Shown: positions 52,659 through 61,693 of the stretch, one piece after another
Numbering within the stretch: the first letter of the stretch is position 1
Layout: every line of letters begins with the position of its first letter
DNA from: Streptomyces sp. col6
GTDB taxonomy: Bacteria; Actinomycetota; Actinomycetes; Streptomycetales; Streptomycetaceae
Direction of reading: 5' to 3'
Assembly (NCBI RefSeq): GCF_008042035.1
Contig: NZ_RDBL01000014.1
Coordinates: 225,172 to 289,171 of the forward strand
Length of the DNA stretch: 64,000 bases
Program-made: the position numbers and the translations under genes
The notes under the pieces: model-generated
What the model was told of the DNA's origin: nothing
The model's input: the letters and a program-made list of their open reading frames with translations, nothing else
Database searches by the model: none

Positions 52659-54842
52659 TTACGGGAACGACACCACGTTCGACGGAACGGTGGAGGTTCC
52701 GGACGTGGGCGAGCCGGTGTTGTTGATGACGTGGTTGTACTGGCCCTGGCCGCCGAGGGAGACGACGAGCAGGTCGTGGAACTTCACGCCGGACTTGACC
52801 GGGGCTTCGAAGCCGTGGTCCTGGCGGATGCTGGGGTCGACGTTGAAGTAGCAGTAGCTGCCGAGTCCCCAGCCCTCGTGCGTGGTGACGGAGTCGTCCA
52901 CCTTGTAGGCGGCGTATCCCTTGATGTCACCGTTCTGGACGGCCGCCTGGTTGGGCGCGTCGTAGGCCTTCTCGTTCTGGAAGAAGATGGTCTTGCCGTT
53001 CTCGCCGGACCAGCGGACGTCGTACTTGTTGAAGTGTTCGACGAAGAGTCCGGTGGCCAGGACGTTGTCGCCGTTGACCTGGAGGCCGTAGTCGGCGCGG
53101 TTGGTCTCCCAGCCGATGCCTTCGCCGTGGTCGGCGCGCCAGAGCCAGGTGTGGTCGACGATCGTGTCGTTGCTGTTGATGACCATGCCCGTGGTCGCCT
53201 TGCCGGCACCGGCGCCGCCGACCCGGACGAACACGTCCTGGACGCTGGTCGGGTTGGCCGCGTGGCTCGCGGAGGCGCCGTCGGGGCCGACCTGGACGAG
53301 CACCTGGGAGTTCTGCGGGCCCGCGTCGATGAGGAGTCCGGCGAGCTTGACGCCGTCCACGTCACCGACCTTGAGGGCGGTGACCCCGTTGTCGGGGACG
53401 ATCGTGGCCAGACCGAGCCCGAGCACGACCGTGTTGGCGCGGTCGATGTTGATCGTCTGGTTCACGTGGTAGATGCCCGGGGTGAACAGCAGGTGCAGGC
53501 CCTGCTGGACGGCCGCGTTGATGGTGGCGGCGGAGGCGCCGGGCTTCACGACGTAGAACTGGCTGAGCGGGATGGACTGACCCTGCGGGGTTCCGTTCCA
53601 CGAGACGCCGCGCGCGTTGGTGCGCTTGGCGGGCACGAACACCTTGTAGTCGTTGCCGTCCAGGTAGAGGAACGGCTTCTCACGGGAGACCGGGGTGTTG
53701 TCGAGTGTGGTGTACGGCGGGTTGGGGAAGCTCTGGGCGGGTGCGCCCTCGACGCCGGAGAAGGTCATGTTCCAGACGCCGTTGCCCCAGCTGCCGATGG
53801 AGCTGTCGCGGGTGTACCACTGCTGCTGCGAGTACGGGCCGACCTGGCCGTCGATCTTGCTGTCGGCGATGTACCCGCCACTGGCCCAGCCGTAGCCGTT
53901 CGGCGCGAGGTTGAGGCCGCCCTTGACGTGCATCCGGCGGAAGGGCGCGGCCTGGGACACGGCCCAGCGGTCGGTGCCGTTGACCGGGTTGAGCGCCAGG
54001 TTCTCGGCCGACCGCCAGAAGTTCTGCGTGGCGTTGCCGTTGAACCAGCCCGCGTCCACGGTGACGTCCCCGTTGAACGTGGTGTCGTCGGGCTTCAGTC
54101 CGAGCCCGGCGATCGAGGTGTAGAAGCCGATCTGCGCGTTGATGTTGTTGTACGTGCCCGGCTTGAACAGCAGCGCGTAGCGGCCGGTGCCGAACTGCGC
54201 GGACTCCTGCTGGTGGAAGATCTCGTCGACCTTGCCCTGGATGTTGGGCGTGGACGGGTCGAAGACCAGGACGTTCGGGCCGAGGTCGCCGCCGCCCGGA
54301 AGCTGCGGGCCGCCGTCGCCGCCGGTGGTGCCGAACACCTGGAACTCCCAGAGCGAGTAGCCGTACTGGGTGGCGCGGGCGGTGCCGGTGAGGCGGACGT
54401 ACCGGGCGGTGCCGGAGACGTTCAGCGTCTCGTTGCCGCCGGGGCCCGTGGTGGTCGAGTAGGCCGTGCTCCAGGTGTTGTTGTCCGTGGAGAACTCGAT
54501 CTTGTAGCTCTTGGCGTAAGCGGCCTCCCACTTCAGCGCGATCTGGCTGACCGAGGCGGAGGTGCCCAGGTCGACCTTGATCCACTGCGGGTCGGAGAAC
54601 GCGCTCGACCAGCGGGTGCCGTTGTCGCCGTCGACGGCGGCCGTGGCGGGGGTACCGGCGCCCTCCTGGCTGGACGTCGTCACGGTCTTGCCCTGCGAGA
54701 GCAGGGAGGGCGCGGCGACGGCCGAGGTGGAGGGTACGAAGGCGAGGAGCGAGACGACGAGACCGGCGACGGCGGCCAGTACGCCGGTACGTCTTCTTCC
54801 GGACGAAGGTGCGGGTCTGCGGAGCGAGGGGGGTCCATACAT
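52659..54842 (-). CDS. Secreted F5/8 (discoidin) domain protein with right-handed beta-helix
   Basis: 727 residues. A signal peptide (RRRTGVLAAVAGLVVSLLAFVPSTSAVAA, cleavage near 44) is followed by an F5/8 type C carbohydrate-binding domain (about 48-180: TVTTSSQEGAGTPATAAVDGDNGTRWSSAFSDPQWIKVDLG). The rest (about 195-727) is a long pectin-lyase-like beta-helix with repeated hydrophobic rungs, including LHLLFTPGIYHVNQTINI, a pattern of polysaccharide-active proteins of the GH55/pectate-lyase-like class. It probably acts on extracellular polysaccharide; the substrate is unknown. The promoter has a LacI-type palindrome at the expected start of transcription (54885-54908), suggesting sugar control. 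Confidence 0.9.
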   Translation of the reverse strand: MYGPPSLRRPAPSSGRRRTGVLAAVAGLVVSLLAFVPSTSAVAAPSLLSQGKTVTTSSQEGAGTPATAAVDGDNGTRWSSAFSDPQWIKVDLGTSASVSQIALKWEAAYAKSYKIEFSTDNNTWSTAYSTTTGPGGNETLNVSGTARYVRLTGTARATQYGYSLWEFQVFGTTGGDGGPQLPGGGDLGPNVLVFDPSTPNIQGKVDEIFHQQESAQFGTGRYALLFKPGTYNNINAQIGFYTSIAGLGLKPDDTTFNGDVTVDAGWFNGNATQNFWRSAENLALNPVNGTDRWAVSQAAPFRRMHVKGGLNLAPNGYGWASGGYIADSKIDGQVGPYSQQQWYTRDSSIGSWGNGVWNMTFSGVEGAPAQSFPNPPYTTLDNTPVSREKPFLYLDGNDYKVFVPAKRTNARGVSWNGTPQGQSIPLSQFYVVKPGASAATINAAVQQGLHLLFTPGIYHVNQTINIDRANTVVLGLGLATIVPDNGVTALKVGDVDGVKLAGLLIDAGPQNSQVLVQVGPDGASASHAANPTSVQDVFVRVGGAGAGKATTGMVINSNDTIVDHTWLWRADHGEGIGWETNRADYGLQVNGDNVLATGLFVEHFNKYDVRWSGENGKTIFFQNEKAYDAPNQAAVQNGDIKGYAAYKVDDSVTTHEGWGLGSYCYFNVDPSIRQDHGFEAPVKSGVKFHDLLVVSLGGQGQYNHVINNTGSPTSGTSTVPSNVVSFP

Positions 54843-54884
54843 GGGGGCTTGTCTCCTGAGTCGCGGAACGGGTGCACGACACGA

Positions 54885-54944
54885 AGCCGGAGAGCGCTCT
54901 CTCCGGCTGAGGGGATACTTCTCCCCTAGCTCCCGACACGTCAA
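54885..54944 (-). promoter_or_regulatory. Promoter and LacI-type operator of the F5/8-domain gene
   Basis: Read on the minus strand: TTGACG (54944-54939), 18 nt, AAGTAT (54920-54915), then a dyad over the expected start site. The outer arms AGCCGGAGAG / CTCTCCGGCT (54885-54908) are perfect, and the inner GAGAGCGCTCTC (54890-54901) is a perfect palindrome like the CebR/LacI consensus with central GCGC. The position just after -10 fits repression. Confidence 0.65.
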
Positions 54945-55306
54945 TAGGTGTGCACCGCCTGCTTGTTGAAGTGGCCGTGTGAACAACACTTGACGACGGA
55001 AAGCTCACGAGTGTCCGCGTTGATGCTGTCTTGACGGCGTCGGCACCGATGAACTGACGCAACGTCGGTTCAGGTGATGACAGGGTGCCTACGGGGAGTG
55101 GGCGAGGCGGTGCGGGTCGTTGCCACCGCAATCACCGCGCGCGTGGCGAGGACACGCGGATCCGTCCGGCGCGCACGGCCGCGCCTGTTACCGGACATGT
55201 TGTCCCCGCCCCGGGGACAGCGGCCCGGGGCCCTCGCTATCCTCCGGTGCATGAGCCGTGAGCGTGGCGCCCGACGCGGCGCTGACCAGGCACGACGAGG
55301 CCGCGG
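54945..55306. other. Non-coding gap between divergent genes
   Basis: About 360 bp without a convincing gene. Plus-strand TTGAC-like hexamers (near 54987 and 55031) could be promoter elements for the XRE regulator gene. A 19-codon frame (55251-55310) ends in a GTGA overlap with that gene and could be a leader, but its sequence (Arg/Gly-rich) gives no support. Confidence 0.4.
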
Positions 55307-56794
55307 GTGACCGAGGTGACGGGCCCCGCACCGGCGGGCGCCCGGACCGTAGGGGCCTGGCGCGTCTTCGGCGCCCGGCTGCGGCACTGGCGCAGGCGGG
55401 CCGGTCTCACCCAGGCCCAGGTGGGCGCCCGGGTCGGCTACGACCACACCGCCATCAGCAAACTCGAACACGGCAGCCGCAGGACCCCGCTGCCGCTGGC
55501 CCGCCGCCTGGACCACCTGCTGGGGTCCGAGGGTGACCTCGTGGCCGCATGCGAGGAGGCCGAACGGGTGGAGGAGGCCGAACGGGCCGAGGCGGGAGAG
55601 CGGGCCGAGACGGGGGAGCCGACGGCGCCGGCCCCCGTCGCTCCGATACCGCCGCCGGCCCCGGTCCGGCAGGGCCCGCTGCCCGGCGAACCCGTCGGCG
55701 GAGCGCTCACGGCGATGCTCCCGCCCGGAGCCGTCCTGCCCCGGCGGCTGCCCGCGTACGGCGTGGTCTGCCCGCTGCACGGCGGGGACGGCTGCGCGGT
55801 CCCCGCGCTCGCCGATGTGGCCGCCCTGCACACGCGGTTCTGCTCCCTGGGCCCCGACACCGCGTACCGTCCGGCCCTGGACACCGACACCCTGCACGCA
55901 CTCACCGCGCTGCTCGCGGTCTGCCTGCGCGCCGACGACGAGCAGGCCTGGCCGGGGGCGACCGCCGTGGTCGAGCGCACCCTGCACGCCATGCTCCGCT
56001 GGATGGACCTCCCGGCCGCCCCCTATCAGCAACAACTCGCGCCGCTGGCCGCCGAGTACGCCCAGTCGGCGGGAAGCCTCCGGCTGCTGTGGGGGCGCAA
56101 CGGCACGGCGATGGCCTGGCTCGACCGGTCACTGCTGTGGGCGTCCATGGCCGGGCACACCGGTGCCCGGGTGGCGGCGCTCGGCGACATGAGCACCCTG
56201 GCCCGGCAGGAGGGCGACGGCGCCTCGGCGCTCGCGTACGGCGAGGCCATACACGGGGCCGCGGCCGGCCGGCTCTGGGCCGGTGCCCTGGGCGATCTCT
56301 ACCAGGCCCGCGGCCATGCCGTCCGCGGCGACACCGAACGCACGCTCCACCACATCGGCCGGGCCCGGTCGCAGGCCGACCTGGCCGGTGAGCGGGACGA
56401 GGCGGAGGCGCCCTGGCTGTCCGTGGCCTCCCTGCGGCTGCGGACCGAGTCGGGCGCCGCCGGTGCGCTGCGCGATCTCGCCGCCGCGACGGGGGAGCGC
56501 CGCCTCGCGTTCCGCGCCCTCGACGCGATCGGCACCGCGACCAGGCTGCTGCCGCCCGGCATGCGCTCGGCCCGCATGCTGTTCCTGGCCCGGACGGCCG
56601 ACGCGTACGTCTGCGCGGGGGAGCCGGTCGCGGCGTCGGCCGTCGCCGGGCACCTCCTGGACAGCACCGAGGTGCACCCCCGGACCCTGCTCGGCCAGGA
56701 ACTGCGCGGGTTGCACAACAGACTGGCCGGCCGCACCGGCGACCGGGCCGAGATCGACGACTTCGTCCGCAGGCTGGCCGCCGTCGTCCGCTGA
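55307..56794 (+). CDS. XRE-type helix-turn-helix regulator with long helical C-terminal domain
   Basis: 495 residues. The N-terminal HTH_31/XRE domain (about 20-75) reads FGARLRHWRRRAGLTQAQVGARVGYDHTAISKLEHGSRRTP. Residues about 82-108 are an Arg/Glu/Ala repeat (EEAERVEEAERAEAGERAE), and the remainder is an Ala/Leu-rich TPR-like domain. This architecture is very common in Streptomyces regulators whose targets are mostly unknown. GTG start behind GAGG; it is divergent from the F5/8-domain gene and may control it, although the LacI-type operator there argues for another repressor. A strong terminator hairpin follows. Confidence 0.9.
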   Translation: MTEVTGPAPAGARTVGAWRVFGARLRHWRRRAGLTQAQVGARVGYDHTAISKLEHGSRRTPLPLARRLDHLLGSEGDLVAACEEAERVEEAERAEAGERAETGEPTAPAPVAPIPPPAPVRQGPLPGEPVGGALTAMLPPGAVLPRRLPAYGVVCPLHGGDGCAVPALADVAALHTRFCSLGPDTAYRPALDTDTLHALTALLAVCLRADDEQAWPGATAVVERTLHAMLRWMDLPAAPYQQQLAPLAAEYAQSAGSLRLLWGRNGTAMAWLDRSLLWASMAGHTGARVAALGDMSTLARQEGDGASALAYGEAIHGAAAGRLWAGALGDLYQARGHAVRGDTERTLHHIGRARSQADLAGERDEAEAPWLSVASLRLRTESGAAGALRDLAAATGERRLAFRALDAIGTATRLLPPGMRSARMLFLARTADAYVCAGEPVAASAVAGHLLDSTEVHPRTLLGQELRGLHNRLAGRTGDRAEIDDFVRRLAAVVR

Positions 56795-56810
56795 GGACGC
56801 GGCGAACGGC

Positions 56811-56843
56811 GGGGGCGGGACGTGTCGGACACGTCCCGCCCCC
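56811..56843. terminator. Bidirectional terminator hairpin
   Basis: GGGGGCGGGACGTGTC, one base, GACACGTCCCGCCCCC: a 16-bp perfect inverted repeat (effective stem about 14 bp) between the convergent XRE regulator and peptidase genes. Confidence 0.88.
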
Positions 56844-56862
56844 TCTCACCCGTGCGACCGGG

Positions 56863-59800
56863 TCAGCTCACATCGAGGGCGACATCGTCCAGGACGAAGC
56901 TGGTCTGCAGATAGGCGTCCTCCTTGCTGGTGAAGCCCAGCGTCACCGTCTGCCCGGCGGCCGACGAGACGTCGAAGGTCTTCAGCGCATAGCTGTTGGT
57001 GGCGTCGAGGTTCGAGTACGTGGCCAGCGTCCGCGACCCGAGCTTGACGGTGAACGTGTCGTACGCGTTCCCGTCGGGCGTCTCTGCGGTGTCGGTGCGC
57101 AGATAGAACGACAGCCGGTACGTCGCACAGCCCGAGGGCACCGTCAGCGACTGGGTGGCGGTGTCGCTGTGGGTGCTGCCCCAGCCGCCGAACCAGGCCT
57201 GGTAGGAGCCGCTGTGCGCGGGCTTCTCGGAGGTCCGGTTGTTGATGACGCCGTCGGTCTGGGTCCAGGGCGCGGTCCCGTTCTCGAACCCGCCGTTGGC
57301 CACGACCTGGCGCGCCTGGCAGGTGCCGCCGCCACCGACCACGAGCGAATACGTGGTGGTGTGGGTGGCGGTGCCGCTGCCGGTCACGGTGAGCGTGTAC
57401 GTACCCGCCGCGGCCTGGGAGCCGGCGGAGACGGTCATCGTGGCCGAGGACCCCGACTGGACGGAGGTGGGCGAGAACGAGACGGTGACACCGCTCGGCG
57501 CACCGGACGCCGTCAGCCGCACGCTCTGCGCGGAGCCGCTGGTGGTGGCCGTGGAGACGGTCGCGGTGACCGAGCCGCCCGGCTGGACGCTGCCGGAGAC
57601 CGGGTTCACCGAGACGGAGAAGTCGTCGGCGGGAGCGGTGGAGCCGACCGCTGTCTTCCACACCGTGTAGGCGACCCCGTCGGCGCTGCGGTCGAGTGCG
57701 GTGGCGTTGATGTTGGAGGTGGTGTCGCAGGACTGGTGGTAGCAGGGGTCGTACGAACGGCCCGCGGTGCCGCCCCACTTGGTCGCCTGGGCCGAGGTCT
57801 TGGTGTCACTGGCACCGGTCGCGTAGCCCGAGGTGGCGATCCCGCCCTGCTGGAACGAGTAGTCGTCGGAGCGCCCCTGGCCCTCCACGTTCTCCTCCGG
57901 GGCGAGCCCGAGGGAGGTCCAGTACTCCTTCATCGGCGCTGAGGCGGCCGAGTTGAGGTTGTTGATGAAGTAGCCGCCGTTGACCGAGGCGACCATGTCG
58001 AAGTTGTAGTAGGCGGTGATGGCGCTGCGCTGGGCCGAACTCAGCTGGCTGACGTAGTACTTGGAGCCCTGGAGGCCCTGCTCCTCGCCGTTCCACCAGG
58101 CGAACCGGACGTGCTTGGTCATGGTCGGGTTCTGCTGGGCCAGGGCGAGCGCGTTCTCCAGCAGGGTCGCGGAGCCGGAGCCGTTGTCGTTGATCCCGGG
58201 CCCGGCGGAGACGCTGTCCAGGTGGGCGCCGAACATCACGGTGCTGTCGGCGGGGCCGCCGGGCCAGTCCGCGATGAGGTTCTTGCCGGAGTAGGTGCAC
58301 GTGGTGCAGGTCTGCTCACTGACGGTGTAGCCGGCCGCCTGGAGCTTGCCCTTCACGTAATTGAGCGAGGCGGTGTAGCCGCTGCTGCCGGCCCGCCGGT
58401 TGCCGCCGTTCTGCGAGGCGAGGGTGTTGAACTGTGCGAGGTGCGCCTGCACGTTGGCGACGCTGATGTCGGGTGCGGTGCCGCCGGGGTTGCCGCCGCC
58501 GTCATTGACGGTCAGCGTGTACTGGGCGGTGTGCTCCTGGGTGCCCGCGCCCTTCACCGTGAAGGTGTACGAGCCGGGGGTGGCGGCCGACGTCGTCGAC
58601 ACCGTCATCGTGGACGTGGCGCCGGACTGCACCGAGGAGGGGCTGAAGGAGACGCTCACACCGGCGGGCAGGCCGCTCGCGGACAGGTTCACCGTCTGGG
58701 CGCTGCCGGAGGAGACCGTCGTACGGACGGTGGACGTCACCGAGCTGCCGGGTTTCACCGAGCCGGACGCCGGGTCGAGGGACATGGAGAAGTCGTTGTT
58801 GCCGCTGGGCGAGCAGGTCGGGTCACCGCTCTGCGCGGGCACGCTGACCGCGTCCCACGCCGCCTTCGCGCGGTTGTACAGCACACAGGTGGCATCGAGG
58901 TTCTTGGCCGCGGTGAGGGTGGCCGTGCGGTAGCGCTTGTACGTCATCCCGCTGGTCTTGAGGAGCATGCCGCCGTAGAACACCTTGCCGGCGCTCTGGA
59001 TGCCGACACCGGTCACCGTGGAGCTGTTGCAGGTGGGGCTGGTGGGCTTGCCGCCGCCGGGGTTCGAGCCCTCGGCGAGCAGGTAGAACCAGTGGTTGAG
59101 GGGCCCGGCCGCCGCGTGCTCCTCGGTGTTGGGTATGGAGGAGCTGTAGCAGTTGGGGTCGCCGATCTGACCGGGGTTGTACATGATCCGGATCGGCCCG
59201 TTGCCGACGAGGTTGATCTTCTCGCCGACGGTGTAGTCCGGGTCGTCGTACGGGGAGGGCTCGTTGGTGTACGCCTCGGTCAGCGCGCCCATGATGTCGC
59301 CGGTGGCCTCGCCGAGGCCGGACTCGTTGTTGGCGCCGCCCGGGGTGTACTGGTCGATGCCGTGGCCGAACTCGTGGCCCACGACGTCCATCGCGCCGAT
59401 CCACTGGTTGGCCTGGTTGTGCCCGATCGAGACCGTGGAGCCGTCCCAGTACGCGTTGACGTCGTTGAGGCCCACCTTGACCGGCCAGCTGCGGCCGTTG
59501 CCGTCGTGGCCGTTGCGCCCGAGCCAGTCGCGCAGCATGTTCCACTCGTGCTGGGCGGCCCACATGACGTCGACGCAGCCGGTCTCCTTGCTGGACGCGT
59601 TGCCGGTGCCCCAGGAGTCCGAGGACTTGGTGAAGACGCTTCCGGTGCTGTAGTCGGCGCAGCTCAGTCCGGGGCGGTTCGGGTCGCGGAGTGAGTAACT
59701 GCCGCCGGAGGAGGTGGTGTCGATGGAGAGCGGGGAGGGCCCGTTCCACTGGCTGTTGCCGGTGCCGGCCTTGACGTCGTCATAGCTGTCGATGACCGCG

Positions 59801-60360
59801 CCGGTGCCCGCGTCGACGAAGACGTGCATCCGGCTCGGCGCCTTCGCGGTCCGGCCGGTCAGCACGGTCTCCCAGGCGAGCCGCGAGCGCGTGCCGGTGG
59901 CCCGCACGACGAGCCGGTGGCTCTCGACCTCGTTCACCGTACGCAGCTGCTTGCGCGAGGTGGCCTCGGCCTTCTTCGCGGAGACCGTCGCGGTGGTGGG
60001 CACGTTGATGCGCCGCGAGACGGCCGACTGCGAGCCGCGCACCCGCCCCTTGGAGTCGGCCACCACGACGGCGTCCCCGCCCACCACGGGCAGGCCGCGG
60101 TAGGTGCGCTCGTACGCGACGGAGTAGAGGCCGTTGACCCACGGGGTGACCATCCGGCGCTCGTAGCGCTCCTCCGGGCCCTTGGCCAGGGTGTCGAGCC
60201 CGCTGGCGGCCGCCTTGTCGGCGGCCGAGACGGCGGCGGTGAGTGCCTTGGGGGCCGGCGGCGGTGTGGGTTCCGCGGAGGCCGGCTGGCCGCTGACGGC
60301 GACCAGCATTCCGGCGAGGACGGCCAGGGTTGTCCCGGCCGTCAACGGTCTGCGTTTCAT
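56863..60360 (-). CDS. Secreted double metallopeptidase: M4 (thermolysin-like) fused to M28 (aminopeptidase)
   Basis: 1,165 residues. Order: signal peptide (1-29), propeptide with FTP-like part (30-205), M4 catalytic domain (about 210-560) with HEFGH at 329-333 and GLGEATGDIMGAL (third zinc ligand), an Ig-like domain (575-660), an M28 domain (about 670-955), a second Ig-like domain (975-1055) and a jelly-roll C-terminus (1060-1165). The M28 metal ligands have the spacing I recall for S. griseus aminopeptidase: His713, Asp725, Glu759/Glu760. An endopeptidase and an exopeptidase thus share one chain, likely for extracellular protein breakdown. The start is MKRRPLTAG. The long frame upstream of it is not coding. 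Confidence 0.94.
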   Translation of the reverse strand: MKRRPLTAGTTLAVLAGMLVAVSGQPASAEPTPPPAPKALTAAVSAADKAAASGLDTLAKGPEERYERRMVTPWVNGLYSVAYERTYRGLPVVGGDAVVVADSKGRVRGSQSAVSRRINVPTTATVSAKKAEATSRKQLRTVNEVESHRLVVRATGTRSRLAWETVLTGRTAKAPSRMHVFVDAGTGAVIDSYDDVKAGTGNSQWNGPSPLSIDTTSSGGSYSLRDPNRPGLSCADYSTGSVFTKSSDSWGTGNASSKETGCVDVMWAAQHEWNMLRDWLGRNGHDGNGRSWPVKVGLNDVNAYWDGSTVSIGHNQANQWIGAMDVVGHEFGHGIDQYTPGGANNESGLGEATGDIMGALTEAYTNEPSPYDDPDYTVGEKINLVGNGPIRIMYNPGQIGDPNCYSSSIPNTEEHAAAGPLNHWFYLLAEGSNPGGGKPTSPTCNSSTVTGVGIQSAGKVFYGGMLLKTSGMTYKRYRTATLTAAKNLDATCVLYNRAKAAWDAVSVPAQSGDPTCSPSGNNDFSMSLDPASGSVKPGSSVTSTVRTTVSSGSAQTVNLSASGLPAGVSVSFSPSSVQSGATSTMTVSTTSAATPGSYTFTVKGAGTQEHTAQYTLTVNDGGGNPGGTAPDISVANVQAHLAQFNTLASQNGGNRRAGSSGYTASLNYVKGKLQAAGYTVSEQTCTTCTYSGKNLIADWPGGPADSTVMFGAHLDSVSAGPGINDNGSGSATLLENALALAQQNPTMTKHVRFAWWNGEEQGLQGSKYYVSQLSSAQRSAITAYYNFDMVASVNGGYFINNLNSAASAPMKEYWTSLGLAPEENVEGQGRSDDYSFQQGGIATSGYATGASDTKTSAQATKWGGTAGRSYDPCYHQSCDTTSNINATALDRSADGVAYTVWKTAVGSTAPADDFSVSVNPVSGSVQPGGSVTATVSTATTSGSAQSVRLTASGAPSGVTVSFSPTSVQSGSSATMTVSAGSQAAAGTYTLTVTGSGTATHTTTYSLVVGGGGTCQARQVVANGGFENGTAPWTQTDGVINNRTSEKPAHSGSYQAWFGGWGSTHSDTATQSLTVPSGCATYRLSFYLRTDTAETPDGNAYDTFTVKLGSRTLATYSNLDATNSYALKTFDVSSAAGQTVTLGFTSKEDAYLQTSFVLDDVALDVS

Positions 60361-60769
60361 CGAGGCTCCTCGTTTCGTGGGGAGCCCGGTCACGGGCAGC
60401 GGCGTGGGGAGACGCGCCCGCCCGTGCGGCCGGCGCGGCCGTCCGACGGGTGGTGTCCGTGATCGAGCGACCGAACACTCACACGCGGTCATGGCCCCGT
60501 CAACGAACTGCGTTGGCCCGCCGGGGAGTTGGCAAGTCTCGTCAAGTCGTCCGGAGGCGTCGCGGGGCGCACGGGAGCCCGCGCGCATGCGAAAAAGGGG
60601 GATGGACAGGCGGGGAGGCGGACGGTATCCTGCACTCTCACCAACAGGTGATCCACACGCAACTGTCGAGGCGAGCGTATCACTCAACAGGCCTGCGCAC
60701 AAGTACCGCTGGCTCACCCTCATACGGCACTCCTCTCCTCGTCTCCCACACACAAGGAAGGCACCAGCC
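60361..60769. other. Intergenic region between divergent peptidase and aldo/keto reductase genes
   Basis: About 410 bp with lower GC than the neighbours. A TATCCT hexamer near 60626, in a purine-rich setting, could be a -10 for the reductase genes. No gene, repeat or structured RNA was recognised with confidence. Confidence 0.4.
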
Positions 60770-61693
60770 TTGACCTCGTACTCCCTCACCGCAGCGGCCG
60801 CCGGAACCTGGCGGCTCGGTGATCTGACCGTCAATCGCATCGGCTTCGGCGCCATGCGGCTGACCCAGAACGGCGCGGCGTTCAGTAACGAGCGCACCCC
60901 GCACGACCGGGACCGGGCGGTCGCGGTGCTGCGCCGCGCCGTGGAGCTGGGCGTGAACCACATCGACACGGCGGCCTTCTACTTCTCACCCCTGCGCTCC
61001 GCCAACGAGCTGATCAACCGGGCCCTCGGCCCCTACCCGGACGACCTCGTCATCACCACCAAGGTCGGCCCCGGCCGCGACCCCAGCGGCGACTGGACCG
61101 ACTGGGCCAGCCCCGAGCAGCTGCGCGGCCAGGTCCAGGAGAACATCCGTCAGCTCGGCCTCGACCACCTCGACGTGGTGAACCTCCGGATGAACGAGAA
61201 CCGATCCGTCGCCGACCTCTTCGGCGCCCTGGCCGAACTCCGCGAGGAAGGGCTCATCCGCCACCTCGGCCTCTCCAACGTCCGGCCTGAGCAGATCACC
61301 GAGGCCTTGGCCATCGCACCGGTCGTCTGCGTGCAGAACCCCTACGGCATAGGCGAGCGGCGCGCCGGCTCCCGGGAGGTCATGCGCATGTGCGGTGAAC
61401 TCGGCATCGCCTTCGTCCCGTTCTATGCCATCGCGGGCGCCGGCCGTGAGTCCGGGACCGGCGCCGCCGAGCACGAGACGCTGCTCGGCATCGCCCGCGC
61501 CCACGACGCCTCACCCGCCCAGGTCCGGCTGGCCTGGACGCTCCAGAACGGCCCGCACGTCCTGGCGATCCCCGGCACCGGCAATCCGGCCCATCTGGAG
61601 GCCAACGTGGCGGCGGGCGCCCTGCGACTCACCGACGAGGAGATGGCGCGCCTCACCGCTCTCGGGCAGCCCGCCGGAGCGGACGTAGCATGA
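60770..61693 (+). CDS. Aldo/keto reductase family protein (first of a coupled pair)
   Basis: 307 residues from a TTG start with AAGGAAGG eight nt upstream; no ATG lies near the family start. The (beta/alpha)8 pattern is clear: LTVNRIGFGAMRL, GVNHIDTAAFYFSPLRSANELINRAL (Asp and Tyr of the catalytic set), LVITTKVG (Lys), RHLGLSNV and LAIPGTGNPAHLEAN (NADPH-binding end). The strand that normally carries the catalytic His (QLH) reads LDVVNLRMN, so His is replaced. It may be a reductase with changed chemistry or a low-activity member. It ends in an ATGA overlap with a second reductase gene, so they act or are made together. Confidence 0.88.
   Translation: MTSYSLTAAAAGTWRLGDLTVNRIGFGAMRLTQNGAAFSNERTPHDRDRAVAVLRRAVELGVNHIDTAAFYFSPLRSANELINRALGPYPDDLVITTKVGPGRDPSGDWTDWASPEQLRGQVQENIRQLGLDHLDVVNLRMNENRSVADLFGALAELREEGLIRHLGLSNVRPEQITEALAIAPVVCVQNPYGIGERRAGSREVMRMCGELGIAFVPFYAIAGAGRESGTGAAEHETLLGIARAHDASPAQVRLAWTLQNGPHVLAIPGTGNPAHLEANVAAGALRLTDEEMARLTALGQPAGADVA

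Noticed and set aside
55251..55310. 19-codon leader frame ending in a GTGA overlap with the XRE gene
   Set aside because: Arg/Gly composition only, no conservation evidence; recorded under the intergenic region.
55553..55620. Imperfect GAGGCCGAACGGG-like tandem repeat
   Set aside because: Explained by the Glu/Ala/Arg-rich linker of the XRE regulator; a coding repeat, not a separate element.
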